Shown piece by piece: positions 21,701-36,542 of a stretch of 64,000 nt of DNA. A model generated the notes under the pieces. It did no database searches. It was not told the DNA's origin and worked only from the letters and a program-made list of their open reading frames with translations. This DNA is from Gautieria morchelliformis (taxonomy: Eukaryota > Basidiomycota > Agaricomycetes > Gomphales > Gomphaceae). Both the position numbers and the translations under genes were made by a program. The stretch's first letter is position 1. Each line of letters opens with the position of its first letter. The stretch covers positions 1 through 64,000 of the forward strand of contig WHVA01000093.1 of the NCBI GenBank assembly GCA_015179125.1, written 5' to 3'.

Positions 21701-23060
21701 TTCGCGGTCTTTCTTCCGCCTTGCGGGATGCCTGGCTGAAGAAGGATGCCCACTTGTTTGAGGGTCTCGATATTCTCATGGACCCCGATCGCTTGTTCAA
21801 ACTGCGGGATGTTCTCCTTCGCTCTCCTCTAATCTCTGAACATGATCTTATCAAGGAAGGATTCGTAGTAGCTGAGGAAGACAAGTTGATTGCAGAGCTA
21901 TACGAAGAGTCGCAACGGCGTGTCAAGCGAAAGGCAAGACACGATGATGGTGGCGCGGAGAATATAAAAGTCAAAAAGTTTAACACCATTGAAAAGGCCA
22001 CGGTAGAGGAACTTGACCAGGAGCTGACAGCCGCCATTCGCCGGCGAGAACGAGGTGAAGTAGACGGGTCACCTTTCCTTTCCTTTGAGCCCGCAGCAAG
22101 CACCATTGGGAAGTTTTCTTCCATCTCAGTCGGCAAGTCTGCATCTTCGAAAATCAACTATATAATGAAGAAGGTGTGGTGTAGTTTTTGTATGCTGGGA
22201 AACACAAATAATATATTACCAGATCCGGAAACACGTCCAAAAGGAGAAATTTCTTATCTTTTCAGCATATCCGCTGTCCCTTGCTTACCTTGAAGATGCC
22301 CTCAAGCTCGCACAAGTGCGCTACCTGAAGTACACGTCCGGCATCAAACCACACGAACGACAGCAAAGTGTGCTAACATTTGAAACAAGTGAGAAATACC
22401 GTGTGCTATTGATGGAACTGAAGCTGGGCGCTCGTGGGCTGTAAGCCGCCAGAGCCCAAGCGTTCGACTGTGTGTTTGGCAACTGATCTCCAAAAACAGA
22501 AACCTAGTCAAGGCTTCGCGCATAATTTTTTGCGAGCCAGTGTGGCAAGGGGATGTTGAATCACAGGCCGTCAAGGCAGGCCAATACTCCATCCAGTCAT
22601 GACCCATGAAACTGACCTGCGATTACAGCGAGCCCACCGGATTGGTCAAACCTGCAGCGAGCTCAAAGTGAGTTGTTGTTGCTCTCGGGGTGGGGACGAG
22701 ACTGAGGCTTTGCAGGTAACCACACTGGTCATGCGCGGCACCTCCGAAGAGGCGATGGTGACGAGACGACATACCCTGCGACGCAAGTCGGAACGATTGC
22801 CTGCTATGGAGGAAGATGCGAGCCTGAGTAAATTCCTGCAGAATCCGACGTTCTTAAAGGCTGAACACATTGAGTCGCCTGAAACACCTGGCGTTGAAAT
22901 GGCACTCGTATCTGGCTTGGATGCGGCGACGGGGAGACGAGATGAGACGGCAGAGCCTGCGGAAGAGTGCGGAGATGTAAACGTGGACGAGGCAATTTTC
23001 ACGCAGCCACCAGACGGCAATCCACCTCCGAAGAGACGAAAGATGGTCCATTTTGGATGA
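18739..23060 (+). CDS. SNF2-family ATP-dependent DNA translocase
   Basis: A large multi-exon gene. The ATPase motifs appear in order: Walker A in [19 protein letters not shown] (exon from 19,299), [11 protein letters not shown] (motif II as DEGH, exon from 20,552), [10 protein letters not shown] (motif III), then [32 protein letters not shown] (motif V) and KRAHRIGQ (motif VI). A Cys-rich block ([16 protein letters not shown]) between motifs I and II is a feature I associate with a fungal SNF2 subgroup. No RING finger is visible between the lobes, unlike Rad5/HLTF. The C-terminus is acidic and ends in a basic PPPKRRKM nuclear-signal-like stretch. Introns that read cleanly include 19,249-19,298; 20,223-20,269; 20,491-20,551; 21,016-21,065 and a GC-AG intron at 22,576-22,628. 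The N-terminal exon structure before 19,249 is not fully resolved. The ATG at 18,739 has an ACC context. Role: chromatin or DNA-repair translocase by family. Confidence 0.92.
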
Positions 23061-23393
23061 CCGAGCCCGGTATGTATTATATGCAGACGTAGCCAAATAA
23101 TGCCAGCCAAGGGTTGCCGTGCGACGCAAACTGTCAGGTCAGGCTGATTATAGCAGCCAAGTTTGTACTAAAACGAGGCGATGAGGCTGGATATCATAGA
23201 TGTGGCGCCCGAAAGTCTGGCCCTGTCATTTGGATGACCGCCGCACCTCTTCGCCTTCTCCCACCACCATCCCTTCCGCACACTGCTTGCCAGTGTATAC
23301 GTAGAGCTTGGCTTTACCGCAACCAGCTGTCTATCGCAGCAACTCACGTTCATTAACAAACCAAACAGAAAACCCTGCATTCTTTTACGAACC
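23061..23393. promoter_or_regulatory. Upstream region of the second TM-SH3 gene
   Basis: 333 bp with no coding sequence. It includes a CT-rich tract (about 23,250-23,275) of the kind often found near fungal transcription starts. Confidence 0.4.
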
Positions 23394-24608
23394 ATGTCTC
23401 TCAAGCGGTCGACCAACGAGCGGGTCCTCGCTCGTCACCACTTGAAGCGTTTACCTCAAGCTAAGCCAGCAGTAAGCACCGCAGCTGGCGCTCTGCCCGC
23501 AGTCAGCACCGTCACTGTAACTCGGGCAAACACCGTCTCGAACGTAGTGTCCGTCCTTCCAGGTATCGGAACAAATGCCGTACCCCCATCCGCTACGACT
23601 CCATTGACATCAAGTGAGCTTAATTCTCCCACCGCGACTGTGACCACCCCGGTGGCAAGCACTCAGAGTCCACCTCCTTCCGTCTCCTCGACTCCATCAG
23701 TTGCCCCGTCCGCCACCTCTTCAGCGACCCCGTCCGTGACCTACCAATCGGCGTCTCCCTCCAGGAGTCCGAGTGCACCGGCACAAGTAACGTCCTCTTC
23801 GTCGCCGAGCCCTACGGCAACAGCCGATCAGTCTGCAACGTCCTCCGCGAAACCCGCACCTGGTAATCTCTCAGCATCTTCAAAGTCTAGCCTGAGTCCG
23901 GGGGCGGCGGGTGGCATCGCGGTCGTGGCTGTATTGTTGGCTGCGTTAGCAGCCGGATTCTTCCTCCGCAGGCGTTCCCGGCACCGCAGGAACATGCGAC
24001 GCAACACCTGGGGCGCAGGTCTCGTTCCCACCCTGGAAAGCAAACGGGATTCTGCGTATGCCACAGAGCCATTCACAGGCCAATCTATACCTCCCAGTGG
24101 TATCCCCGAATCCGAACGCCTCGCTAATGTCCCCAGGACTACCCACATGTCGAATGTCCCCAGGACTACCCACATGTCGCAGACCCATTCGCTCCAGGGT
24201 ATGCCTGCTCTTCCCGCACCCGTGTCGTCTTATAACTCTGGCACACCTATTTCGCCCTTCATGGCCGCGCCGGTTCGTGCTCCTAGTCTTCGATCCAGCA
24301 CTATTTCTAGTGCTGCTCCGTCGTCTGAATTGGCCACAGTCGCTCGTACTTTCATACCCAGCCTCCCAGATGAGCTGCAAATTGCCAATGGCGAGCAGAT
24401 CACCATTTTGAGTGCGTATGATGATGGCTGGGCATTGTGTGCAAACTTCCGAGGCGACCAGGGAGTCGTCCCACTCGAGTGTCTGGACCGATCGACTAGC
24501 GTGCCAGCGGAGATGCAGCTGCAGCCACAGAGCGAGTTCTCGTCCGACTCGAACAAAACGTTGAGGCGAATGTCGAGCTTAGCGCCCAACACTGCCGGCA
24601 CATACTAG
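23394..24608 (+). CDS. Single-pass membrane protein with C-terminal SH3 domain, copy 2
   Basis: One uninterrupted reading frame of 404 residues. Residues 1-20 are basic; about 25-165 are very rich in Ser, Thr, Pro, Ala and likely O-mannosylated. The membrane helix lies near 170-190 (GGIAVVAVLLAALAAGFFL) and is followed by RRRSRHRR. The cytosolic part is Ser/Pro-rich, and an SH3-like domain lies near 315-370 (LPDELQIANGEQITILSAYD, DGWALCANFRGDQGVVPLEC). An exact 27-bp tandem duplication (24,126-24,179) gives NVPRTTHMS twice. The layout equals copy 1 at 16,263, and the two genes bracket PAM17 and the SNF2 gene. Fus1/Sho1-like function is an inference from architecture. Confidence 0.78.
   Translation: MSLKRSTNERVLARHHLKRLPQAKPAVSTAAGALPAVSTVTVTRANTVSNVVSVLPGIGTNAVPPSATTPLTSSELNSPTATVTTPVASTQSPPPSVSSTPSVAPSATSSATPSVTYQSASPSRSPSAPAQVTSSSSPSPTATADQSATSSAKPAPGNLSASSKSSLSPGAAGGIAVVAVLLAALAAGFFLRRRSRHRRNMRRNTWGAGLVPTLESKRDSAYATEPFTGQSIPPSGIPESERLANVPRTTHMSNVPRTTHMSQTHSLQGMPALPAPVSSYNSGTPISPFMAAPVRAPSLRSSTISSAAPSSELATVARTFIPSLPDELQIANGEQITILSAYDDGWALCANFRGDQGVVPLECLDRSTSVPAEMQLQPQSEFSSDSNKTLRRMSSLAPNTAGTY
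24126..24179 (+). repeat. Exact 27-bp in-frame tandem duplication
   Basis: Two identical copies beginning AATGTCCCCAGGACTACC lie inside the second TM-SH3 gene and duplicate nine residues (NVPRTTHMS). Identity at every base implies a recent event. Confidence 0.95.
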
Positions 24609-25057
24609 AGATCGACTTGGTAGGCACTCTTGTAAGCTGGCGTTAGTTTCTCTGAGTTTCACATGACTCAACAGTGTTAGCATACACACCTCCCCCAAGT
24701 ACGAGGTCGTGTTCAAGAACACAAGCTTGTCATATGTTTCGCACCATTTACCTTGTCAAGCTGGCTTGCTTCGGTCATTGAAGGAATTGAAGGAATTGAC
24801 GCACTGATTTTTTTTCTAGGTTTCTCGGTGACTGATATATACATTTTGAAAGGTCTCTAATCACAGATCTTTTCGATACCCGTGCCTGTAGCAGCCACAT
24901 TGTTTTAGTTCTTATTATTGATATTCAGTGTTCCAAGGCGTTGCGCGAGCGCGCCTCATCACTGGCAATTGCCAGAATATTCTCGGCGTAGGAGGAATGT
25001 TTGTTCGCGCCAAATAGTCTTTTCGTAGCACTGCATGTGACAAAAAAGTCTAGTGCT
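24609..25057. other. Intergenic, no gene seen
   Basis: 3' region of the TM-SH3 gene and 5' region of AHA1. It contains GAAGGAATTGAAGGAATTGA (a short direct repeat) and T-rich tracts. No coding evidence. Confidence 0.4.
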
Positions 25058-26494
25058 ATGGCTCTCCCTTCGACAACTGCGAACTGGCATTGGAAGACAA
25101 AACACGTAACACCCTGGGCGCGCCAGTGGTTTGAGCAGGAGTTGACCGTGCTGACGGTCAAAGGAGAGGGCGACGAGGTTGTCAGAATCGAGTCTGTCAC
25201 CGACGTCGAGGGCGATGTTGAGCTTGGACAAAGGAAATCCAAGTAGGCCCCCTTATGTGCATAATGAATTCATTTACCGTCTTGAGCTCTCCCTCACAGG
25301 CTTATCACTATCTATGACTGTCGCGTCGACCTCAAATGGTCGGGCACCGCGTCTGACGGAACGGACGTTTCTGGATCGCTGAGCATACCTGAGGTATCGC
25401 ACGAGAACACGGTGGATGGTCTGTCTGACTATGTCGTGCGTGGCACACCTACTCCACCTCCACACTGACTCACTCCTTGGCAGTTCAACTGGACATTAGA
25501 CACGTCGTCGTCAGGTCCCGTTGACGCCCTTTATAACCTCGCAAGGACGTGTTTGCCTACTGCGCTGAAGGACAAGCTCGCTCAGTTTCCCGTTGCACTG
25601 ATGGAGACTCATGGCAAGGACCTTACCGTCTCCGGGGAGCCTAGCCGTGCGGCCACACCCCAGGCTCCAGGTGTCGCTGCCTCGACAGCAGATCAGAAGG
25701 TAAACAAAGAAAAGCCAGCGCCGAAGGCAAAGGCGATCAACACAGAGACGGTCGTCGTTTCTGCATCGTTCCAGGCCGCGGCCGATGACTTATTCAATAT
25801 ATTAACGGACGAGAAGCGCATTCCGCATTGGTCGAGGGCACCCGCGCAGGTAAGTGATCTGACTCTTGTTTTGGTGCTGCTGAAGCTGGTGGGACAGTCG
25901 AAGGCTGAGGTCGGGACCGAGTACTCCCTGTTCAGTGGCGGTGTCAAGGGCTCGTATACGTCTCTTACCCCTGGAAAGGAAATTGTTCAGACATGGAGCC
26001 TGAACAGCCCCACCTGGCCTACAGGTTTCACTTTTCCCTTCCTTCACCCATCCCTAACTCACCGTGTTTTACTGCCCAGGCCACATTGGAACGCTAACCA
26101 CTACTCTCGACCAATCTTCCGACTCGACAAAGCTTGTTCTCACCCTTGCAGGCGTTCCCAAAGGCTTAGAAGACGAAACACGCCGAAATTTAGAAGGATA
26201 CTAGTTGAGTAATCTCCTATATTAACACATACCTTTGCCTGATCGTGCAAAAACCACACCCTTTGACATGACAGTGTTGGCGGTCTGAAATCTATAGGGT
26301 ACGTGCAGCTCGTCCCCGCGCCTCCTCCGCCACCGTTCTCCTCAACGTCACGCTCACTCCACTCCTCCCGTTCTCGAAAACCCTCTGCTGACGATCACCA
26401 AACTACAACGACCACGCGTGTTTTATCCGTGTTTATTGCACTTCTTGCTATCGGGGCTGCTATTCTGGTGCCATGGATGACTCTACGACGATGA
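25058..26494 (+). CDS. AHA1: Aha1, activator of Hsp90 ATPase, with a C-terminal membrane anchor
   Basis: Six exons: 25,058-25,242; 25,300-25,435; 25,484-25,849; 25,898-26,024; 26,080-26,203; 26,275-26,494; 385 residues. The N-terminal Aha1 domain is clear (NWHWKTKHVTPWARQWFEQE, LITIYDCRVDLKWSG), followed by a charged linker and the AHSA1/START-like domain (SASFQAAADDLFNILTDEKR, FSGGVKGSYTSLTPGKEIVQ, NLEGYYVGGLKSIGYVQL). Aha1 binds Hsp90 and stimulates its ATPase. Human and yeast Aha1 end near this last motif. Here the frame continues about 60 more residues: a Pro- and Ser/Arg-rich linker and a hydrophobic helix VLSVFIALLAIGAAILVPW ending TLRR. That predicts a tail-anchored form facing the cytosol. 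The extension shares its exon with conserved Aha1 residues, so it does not depend on a doubtful splice. Confidence 0.93.
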
Positions 26495-26682
26495 TAATGC
26501 AGGTTGGGCTCCGTTCTTTGAGTCCCGATTTAGAGTAGAAGGGAGGAGTGCTATATTACAGCCAAAACGTCAATTTTATACTTACGTCACGTGTTGTGTG
26601 CTAGTGATGTCGAAAGTGCGTCATAGGGAGTCAAGCTTTGTCTTGAAATGTTAGTTGTCTTTGCACCTTTAATCCACCCAGT

Positions 26683-27977
26683 ATGTCTCCTCCAATTGCC
26701 CGATATCTTGTGCGAGGTCCTTCGGTCGTACGTGCTCATTCTCGTACTCTTTTGCGCACCGTCAAAGCATCTACATTTAACTCTCTCCAACGCTGCACCC
26801 CTCAAAGTGGCATTCCTTTACTTGGAGCCCGATCAGTCGCCTCCTCAGTCTCTCACAGGCCTGGCTCCCAAACCCTTCCGCATGCACTTCAAAACATCAA
26901 AGAAGAGACCGGAAATTCTGCCACTGACCTTGCAAAAACAATTTCCGGCAATGTTCGCTATAGAGAGACCATAGTGCCCGAAGATGATAGCTTTGTGAGT
27001 TCATAATGATTAGGACGCACGCCAGGTCTTGAGTCTGGTGCTTCGAGATCGGGATCACCAGCCTCATAGCATCGGATGTTCCTAGACATATCCTCACCAT
27101 GGGCCTAGCAGGTTAAATTCACATCACATTGTGTCCTCTTAAATAACCGACCTAGTGCCGCAGGTGCGCTGCCATATCTGGGCACATCTCTTTCCACCAT
27201 CTATCTCGCTCGTGAAGCAAGCCTGGCAGCTTCTGGCGCGATTATGGACGTCGACCCCGCCGCAGCGCTGGACGTTCTCCAGAGCTGTCTTAATGTTCAA
27301 GTTACGTATGGGGCGATCCTGATTAGCTTCTCAGGTGTTGGACATCTTGTCTGGTCTCGCTCACCGTATTCTCATGCATTGATACGTTGCAGCCGCGCTC
27401 CACTGGGGCTTCGAGTTTGCCAGTTATAACGGCTCCAAGGGATATCCTCGTCTGTTTTTAGGTGCCATACCCGTGGTGTATGCCTGGTCGACGCTTGCCC
27501 TCGATCCTCCGCTCGCGCTCGTCGCCCAGTGGGTCGGATACACCGGATTATGGTTCGTCGATATGAAAGTGACCTCTGCTGGATGGAGTACGTGTGTAAA
27601 ACCGAGTTGTAGCACAACCTGCTCACCAGATATTTGAATAGCTCCGAAATGGTACTCACAATACAGGTTCTACCTGACCTTGCTCGTCGGATCTTGGTGA
27701 GCACCTTTCACGTGTTGGCTTATTCGGAAACAAACCGTTGCCTGTGGATAGCATCATCGGCACCGTGACGGCAACGTCTTACTTTGGCCCCACACCTGGG
27801 AATGACATCATGCACCATAACTTGGAAGTATTGCGTACCAAGCGCAGGCTTGAACGTGGCGATTTTGCTACCGAAGTTCCTGGGGATGTGGAGGCGGTCC
27901 CTGCAGGCGATCTGGATGATGCATATGTTAAGATCAAGAGGAAGAAAGACCACGACAATGATATTGAACATCAGTAA
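26683..27977 (+). CDS. DUF3429 (TMEM69-like) mitochondrial membrane protein
   Basis: Six exons: 26,683-26,994; 27,048-27,111; 27,164-27,334; 27,393-27,587; 27,642-27,696; 27,752-27,977; 340 residues. It begins with an Arg/Ser-rich N-terminus (MSPPIARYLVRGPSVVRAHS) like a mitochondrial presequence. The core reads LTMGLAGALPYLGTSLSTIY, VTYGAILISFSAALHWGFEF, LGAIPVVYAWSTLALDPPLA, and KWYSQYRFYLTLLVGSCIIG: several membrane helices with the pattern of DUF3429/TMEM69. The C-terminus is charged (IKRKKDHDND). Function in fungi is not established to my knowledge. The exon 1-2 junction was chosen because only that acceptor keeps the frame into SLIASDVP. Confidence 0.82.
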
Positions 27978-28353
27978 GCAACTGATCAATGGATGGCATC
28001 TAAAAAGAGAAAATTATGGCCATGTCAATTTCTATATCACTCTGTAGCCACTGTACCAACATGATCTACATGGTAGAAGACGGCGTTGGTGCTTGAGTAA
28101 CGCACTTGAGTAGCGCACTTCACCTTCGGCCACGACCGACAGTCCCGTGATCAAATTACAAAAATGGCCACGGCCCCAAAAACTGGTCTCCCCGCATCAG
28201 CGTAGTTTGGCTCCGGTGGATCTCCGGACAGCCGCGCCATCAGCGGTTAAGTTAGCTAGTTCGCGATTCCTCCCGGATAAACTTGAGTAATCAAAATGCT
28301 TTGAGCTTGGTTTCTGTTCTCTTGTGCAAATACAACTCCCCAGTCGGACAGCG
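27978..28353. other. Upstream region of the P450, no gene seen
   Basis: 376 bp without coding evidence. A short direct repeat (ACTTGAGTAACGCACTTGAGTAGCGCACTT-like) lies near 28,095-28,125. Confidence 0.4.
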
Positions 28354-30377
28354 ATGAGCCTTGGGCTTACCTGCCTCGAAATGGTCTCTGATTGCTTTCT
28401 CGTCGTACTGACAGCAGTACTACTGGTATTATGGCTGCTACTGGTACGCCGGGGTCAGAGTCCGTTTCCCCCTGGGCCAAGAGGCTGGCCTCTACTCGGT
28501 ATGGCGCTGAACCATCCCAAGTCCGAGTACTGGAAGACGTACGCTCGCTGGGGTCGAGAATATGGTGCGTAACACCCCATACCCGCTAGGACTCACGGCG
28601 AGGCTATCACAACAGGGGATAAAGGCATCATTTCCTTCCATATCTTTGGTCGCAGAATAGTCGTTGTGAATTCTCGTGAGGCCGCCGAAGAACTTTTTGA
28701 CCATCGCGGGGCCATCTATTCGGACAGGTAATAACCTCACATAAGGATCAGGTCAAATCAGGAGTGGAGCGTTTCCACTGATCATCTATGTTCCACTATC
28801 CAGACCATTTCCCACCATGTCTGGGCTTCTAATGAAGCGCGAGAAAAGCATCTTTCTCATGTAGGTACTACTTTGGCATTCGGCCCGCATCATCTAACGA
28901 ATGGCCATCAGGTCATATACTGAACGCCTGAAGTCTTACCGCAAGCTTATGCATCACGATTTTAACACACGTGCGGCACAGAAATACTGGCTTCTGCAGG
29001 AGCATGAAGCCCTTACCCTTCTCCACGGCCTTTTGGAAAGTTCGCATCAATGGACAGGACATCTCAGAAGGTATTGTTGTTGCGCGTGTACTCCACCTTT
29101 GAGACCTCCACATGACATGTCTTAGGAATGCTGGCGCAGTTATCTTGAAGATTGCCTATGGGTATGATGTCAAGTCTGAACACGATCGGTTTCTCGCACT
29201 GGCCCAGGAGGGAATTAGGGTGGGGTCACTTGCCGGCGCCCCTGGGAAGTGGCTGGTGGATGTCTTCCCACTATGTTCGTCTTGCTGCCACCTGGTCGCA
29301 CATGATTCACAAGTACGTGTGTAGTGCGCTATTTGCCTAACTGGTTTCCTGGTGCTAGTTTCAAACGCACGGCTGCTCGGTGGGGTCGTCAGCTATATGA
29401 TCAATCTCTGGAGCCTCATGAGTTCGTGAAACGAGAGATGGAAAGTTTATCTCAAGTCCTGCATCATAATTTCCAGCGTTTTATTTACAGCTGTGATATC
29501 CATCCAGGCATCTGGAAAGGCCACCCGGTCATTCTCCTCGCAACATTTGGCCCCCGATGATGGCCCGCCCGCAGATGCCGAACACGAAGATCTGATATTT
29601 TGGACTGCAGGTGCCCTATTTGCAGGAGGATCCGACACTGTATGTGTTGGAAATGACTGCGCGCTCTTGTCATAGACTAACCAAGCCCGACCCTACCGGA
29701 TGATAGACTGTGTCGGCGGTTCAGACTTTCTTTTTCGCGATGCTGTTTCACCCAGAAGTTCAACGATCCGCCCAGGCGGAAATTGATGAGGTACTTGGAT
29801 CTCATTGTCTTCCAAAAGTCGACGATCGTCGCCGTCTACCGTACATCGAAGCGCTTATTAAGGAAATACTTCGGTGGGGCACCGTGAGCCCATTGGCGTT
29901 ACCTCACTCTACCGCGGTGGACGATGAAGTGTTTGGATACAAAATCCCCAAAGATTGTGTCGTGATTCCAAACATATGGGCGATGTTGCATGACGATTCG
30001 GTGTACCCCAGTCCTTTCAGATTCGATCCAACACGGTTCATTGGCGAAAAACAGCAGCCTGACCCTAAGGTGTTGGCGTTTGGACGGGGAAGACGGGTGT
30101 GTCCGGGACAGCATATCGCCGAAGCCTCGATTTTCATCCAAGTGGCATCTGTATTGGCGACGTTTAATATTCTTAGGGAGGCGGAGGATGGCTACCCAAA
30201 GGCTGAAGCCGAGGTGGAATTTACCACTGCAGTCGTGAGGTAAGATGGTATTGATTTCGTTGTGATCCTATGTTTGACGCGGTATCTAGCTACGTGAAGC
30301 CGTTCAAGTGCCGGATAATTCCGCGCCGCAAGGAGGTCCGAGCGTTGATCGAGGAAGCTATGACCCACAATTCATGA
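28354..30377 (+). CDS. Cytochrome P450 monooxygenase
   Basis: A multi-exon gene with a complete set of P450 landmarks. An N-terminal anchor helix (CFLVVLTAVLLVLWLLLV) is followed by the Pro hinge FPPGPRGWPLLG. Then come the I-helix AGGSDTT, the K-helix ExxR (EILR), FDPTRF, and the haem loop FGRGRRVCPG with its ligand Cys. The C-terminus YVKPFKCRIIPR fits the family. Introns joined in frame include a 50-bp one ending at about 29,490 that links KREME to TVISIQASGKA. It looks intact. The substrate cannot be told; agaricomycetes have large P450 families of this kind for secondary and xenobiotic metabolism. It acts at the ER with a reductase partner. No biosynthetic cluster genes are adjacent. Confidence 0.93.
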
Positions 30378-34905
<4,528 letters not shown>

Positions 34906-35067
34906 TCTGTCTAGCTTTGTAACCATACACGATAATTGTTTATAAATATTGAGGGTCCTGTGGACTCGTATGGAGGATCATGTGACAGGTGGCGTCACGC
35001 AGCCATCCCGAAAGTGTCCGAAGCTTAAATAGGTCGAAGATTCTCCTGTCCAATACGTGCAGCAACA

Positions 35068-36396
35068 ATGTCTGCTGAAGAACAGCCCAACACTGATCTC
35101 ATAACCCTCACTCGGTATCGTTTATTCTATTTGAAAATATTCGCTTTTCTTATTGCTCGACTCAAGCCAAGTACTGGCTGAACAGTTCCGTCTCGGCCCA
35201 GCGGTCGCCGGAGATCTCACACTGTTGCTTAATGCCATCCAGGTCACTTCCAAGTTCATAGCAACAAATGTTCGCAAGGCTCGCCTGATAAATCTGTACG
35301 TTTCTGCTAGACCATCGTCTTGTGACCTTATGTGCGTTGCAGGGTTGGCCTGGCCGGCGAAACAAATGCTACGGGAGACGAGCAGAAGAAACTTGATGTG
35401 TTGTCCAATGATATCATGGTCAATGCTCTTCGCGCATGTGGGAAAACCGCCGTGCTCGTCTCGGAGGAGTTAGAGGACGCTATTATTATTGAGGACAAGC
35501 TGAAAGGGAAATACTGTGTTGTGTTCGACCCCTTGGATGGCAGTAGTAATATCGATGCTGGTGTTAACATTGGCACCATATTCGGAATATACAGAGTGGT
35601 ATGTGTCAAATCCCTCGCGAGAGATCAGTCCTTGACGGTCGCGCACAGCAAGAAGGCTCAACAGGCACAATACAAGATGTGCTTAGACCAGGGACTGACA
35701 TGGTCGCTGCCGGCTATACCATGTACGCACGATGTCTCTGTCGCTACCCGCCCCTCTGATATAATATAGGTACGGTTCCTCTGCCAACCTTGTCCTTACA
35801 ACCGGCCGGGGAGTGAATGGATACACCCTCGATAATGCCCTTGGAGAATTCATCCTCACCCATCCCGATGTTCGCAATGTTTCTATTTTGATATTAATTC
35901 AAGACACCCACTCACCCCTTTGTGTAGATCAAAGTCCCGCCACGCGGAAAGATTTACTCCTTCAATGAAGGAAACAGCGTCTACTTTCACCCACCCGTGG
36001 TTCGTTATCTCGAGTCGATCAAATTTCCCTCGGGCGGTAAAGCCCCATATTCGGCCCGTTACATCGGTAGTATGGTGGCAGATGTACATAGGACGCTTTT
36101 GTACGGTGGTATTTTTGGTTACCCGGACGACAAGAAGAGCAAGACAGGAAAGCTTAGGCTGTTATACGAAGCATTCCCCATGGCATTCTTGATGGAGCAG
36201 GTAAGTTTTGGAGCCAGAGGGGCTAACGTTGGCTGACTCGGACGGATAGGCGGGCGGTGTCGCAACCACAGGCAGAAGTCGTATTCTTGACATTGTACCC
36301 ACTGGAATCCATGACCGAACGTCCGTATTTTTGGGCAGCAAAGACGATGTACAGGATGTAATTCGTTTCTACCGGGAAGCAGACAACGCGTTATGA
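35068..36396 (+). CDS. FBP1: Fructose-1,6-bisphosphatase
   Basis: A multi-exon gene from ATG 35,068 to TGA 36,394-36,396. Family motifs: [28 protein letters not shown], the metal-binding [40 protein letters not shown] (recovered by splicing in a frame different from the longest ORF), [10 protein letters not shown], and the signature [20 protein letters not shown] (substrate-binding region). It hydrolyses fructose 1,6-bisphosphate to fructose 6-phosphate, the committed step of gluconeogenesis, in the cytosol, and is normally repressed by glucose. It starts 162 bp after the zinc-finger gene and ends 146 bp from convergent NUR1. It appears intact. Confidence 0.97.
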
Positions 36397-36542
36397 TGGT
36401 GTATGTATGGTGGCGTGTACGCATATACAGTGAGGGCTGAGATAGAGTACAGACGAGGATGCGATGAGGTCTAGAGGACATCAGTCGGGGTAGAGCTGTG
36501 TAATGAGATACCATTACGATCGAATATTGAATTGGTAAGAGG

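Noticed and set aside
35593-35769. A frame [18 protein letters not shown] inside FBP1
   Set aside because: The alternative frame in the same exon gives the conserved FBPase sequence [20 protein letters not shown] once the intron is removed.
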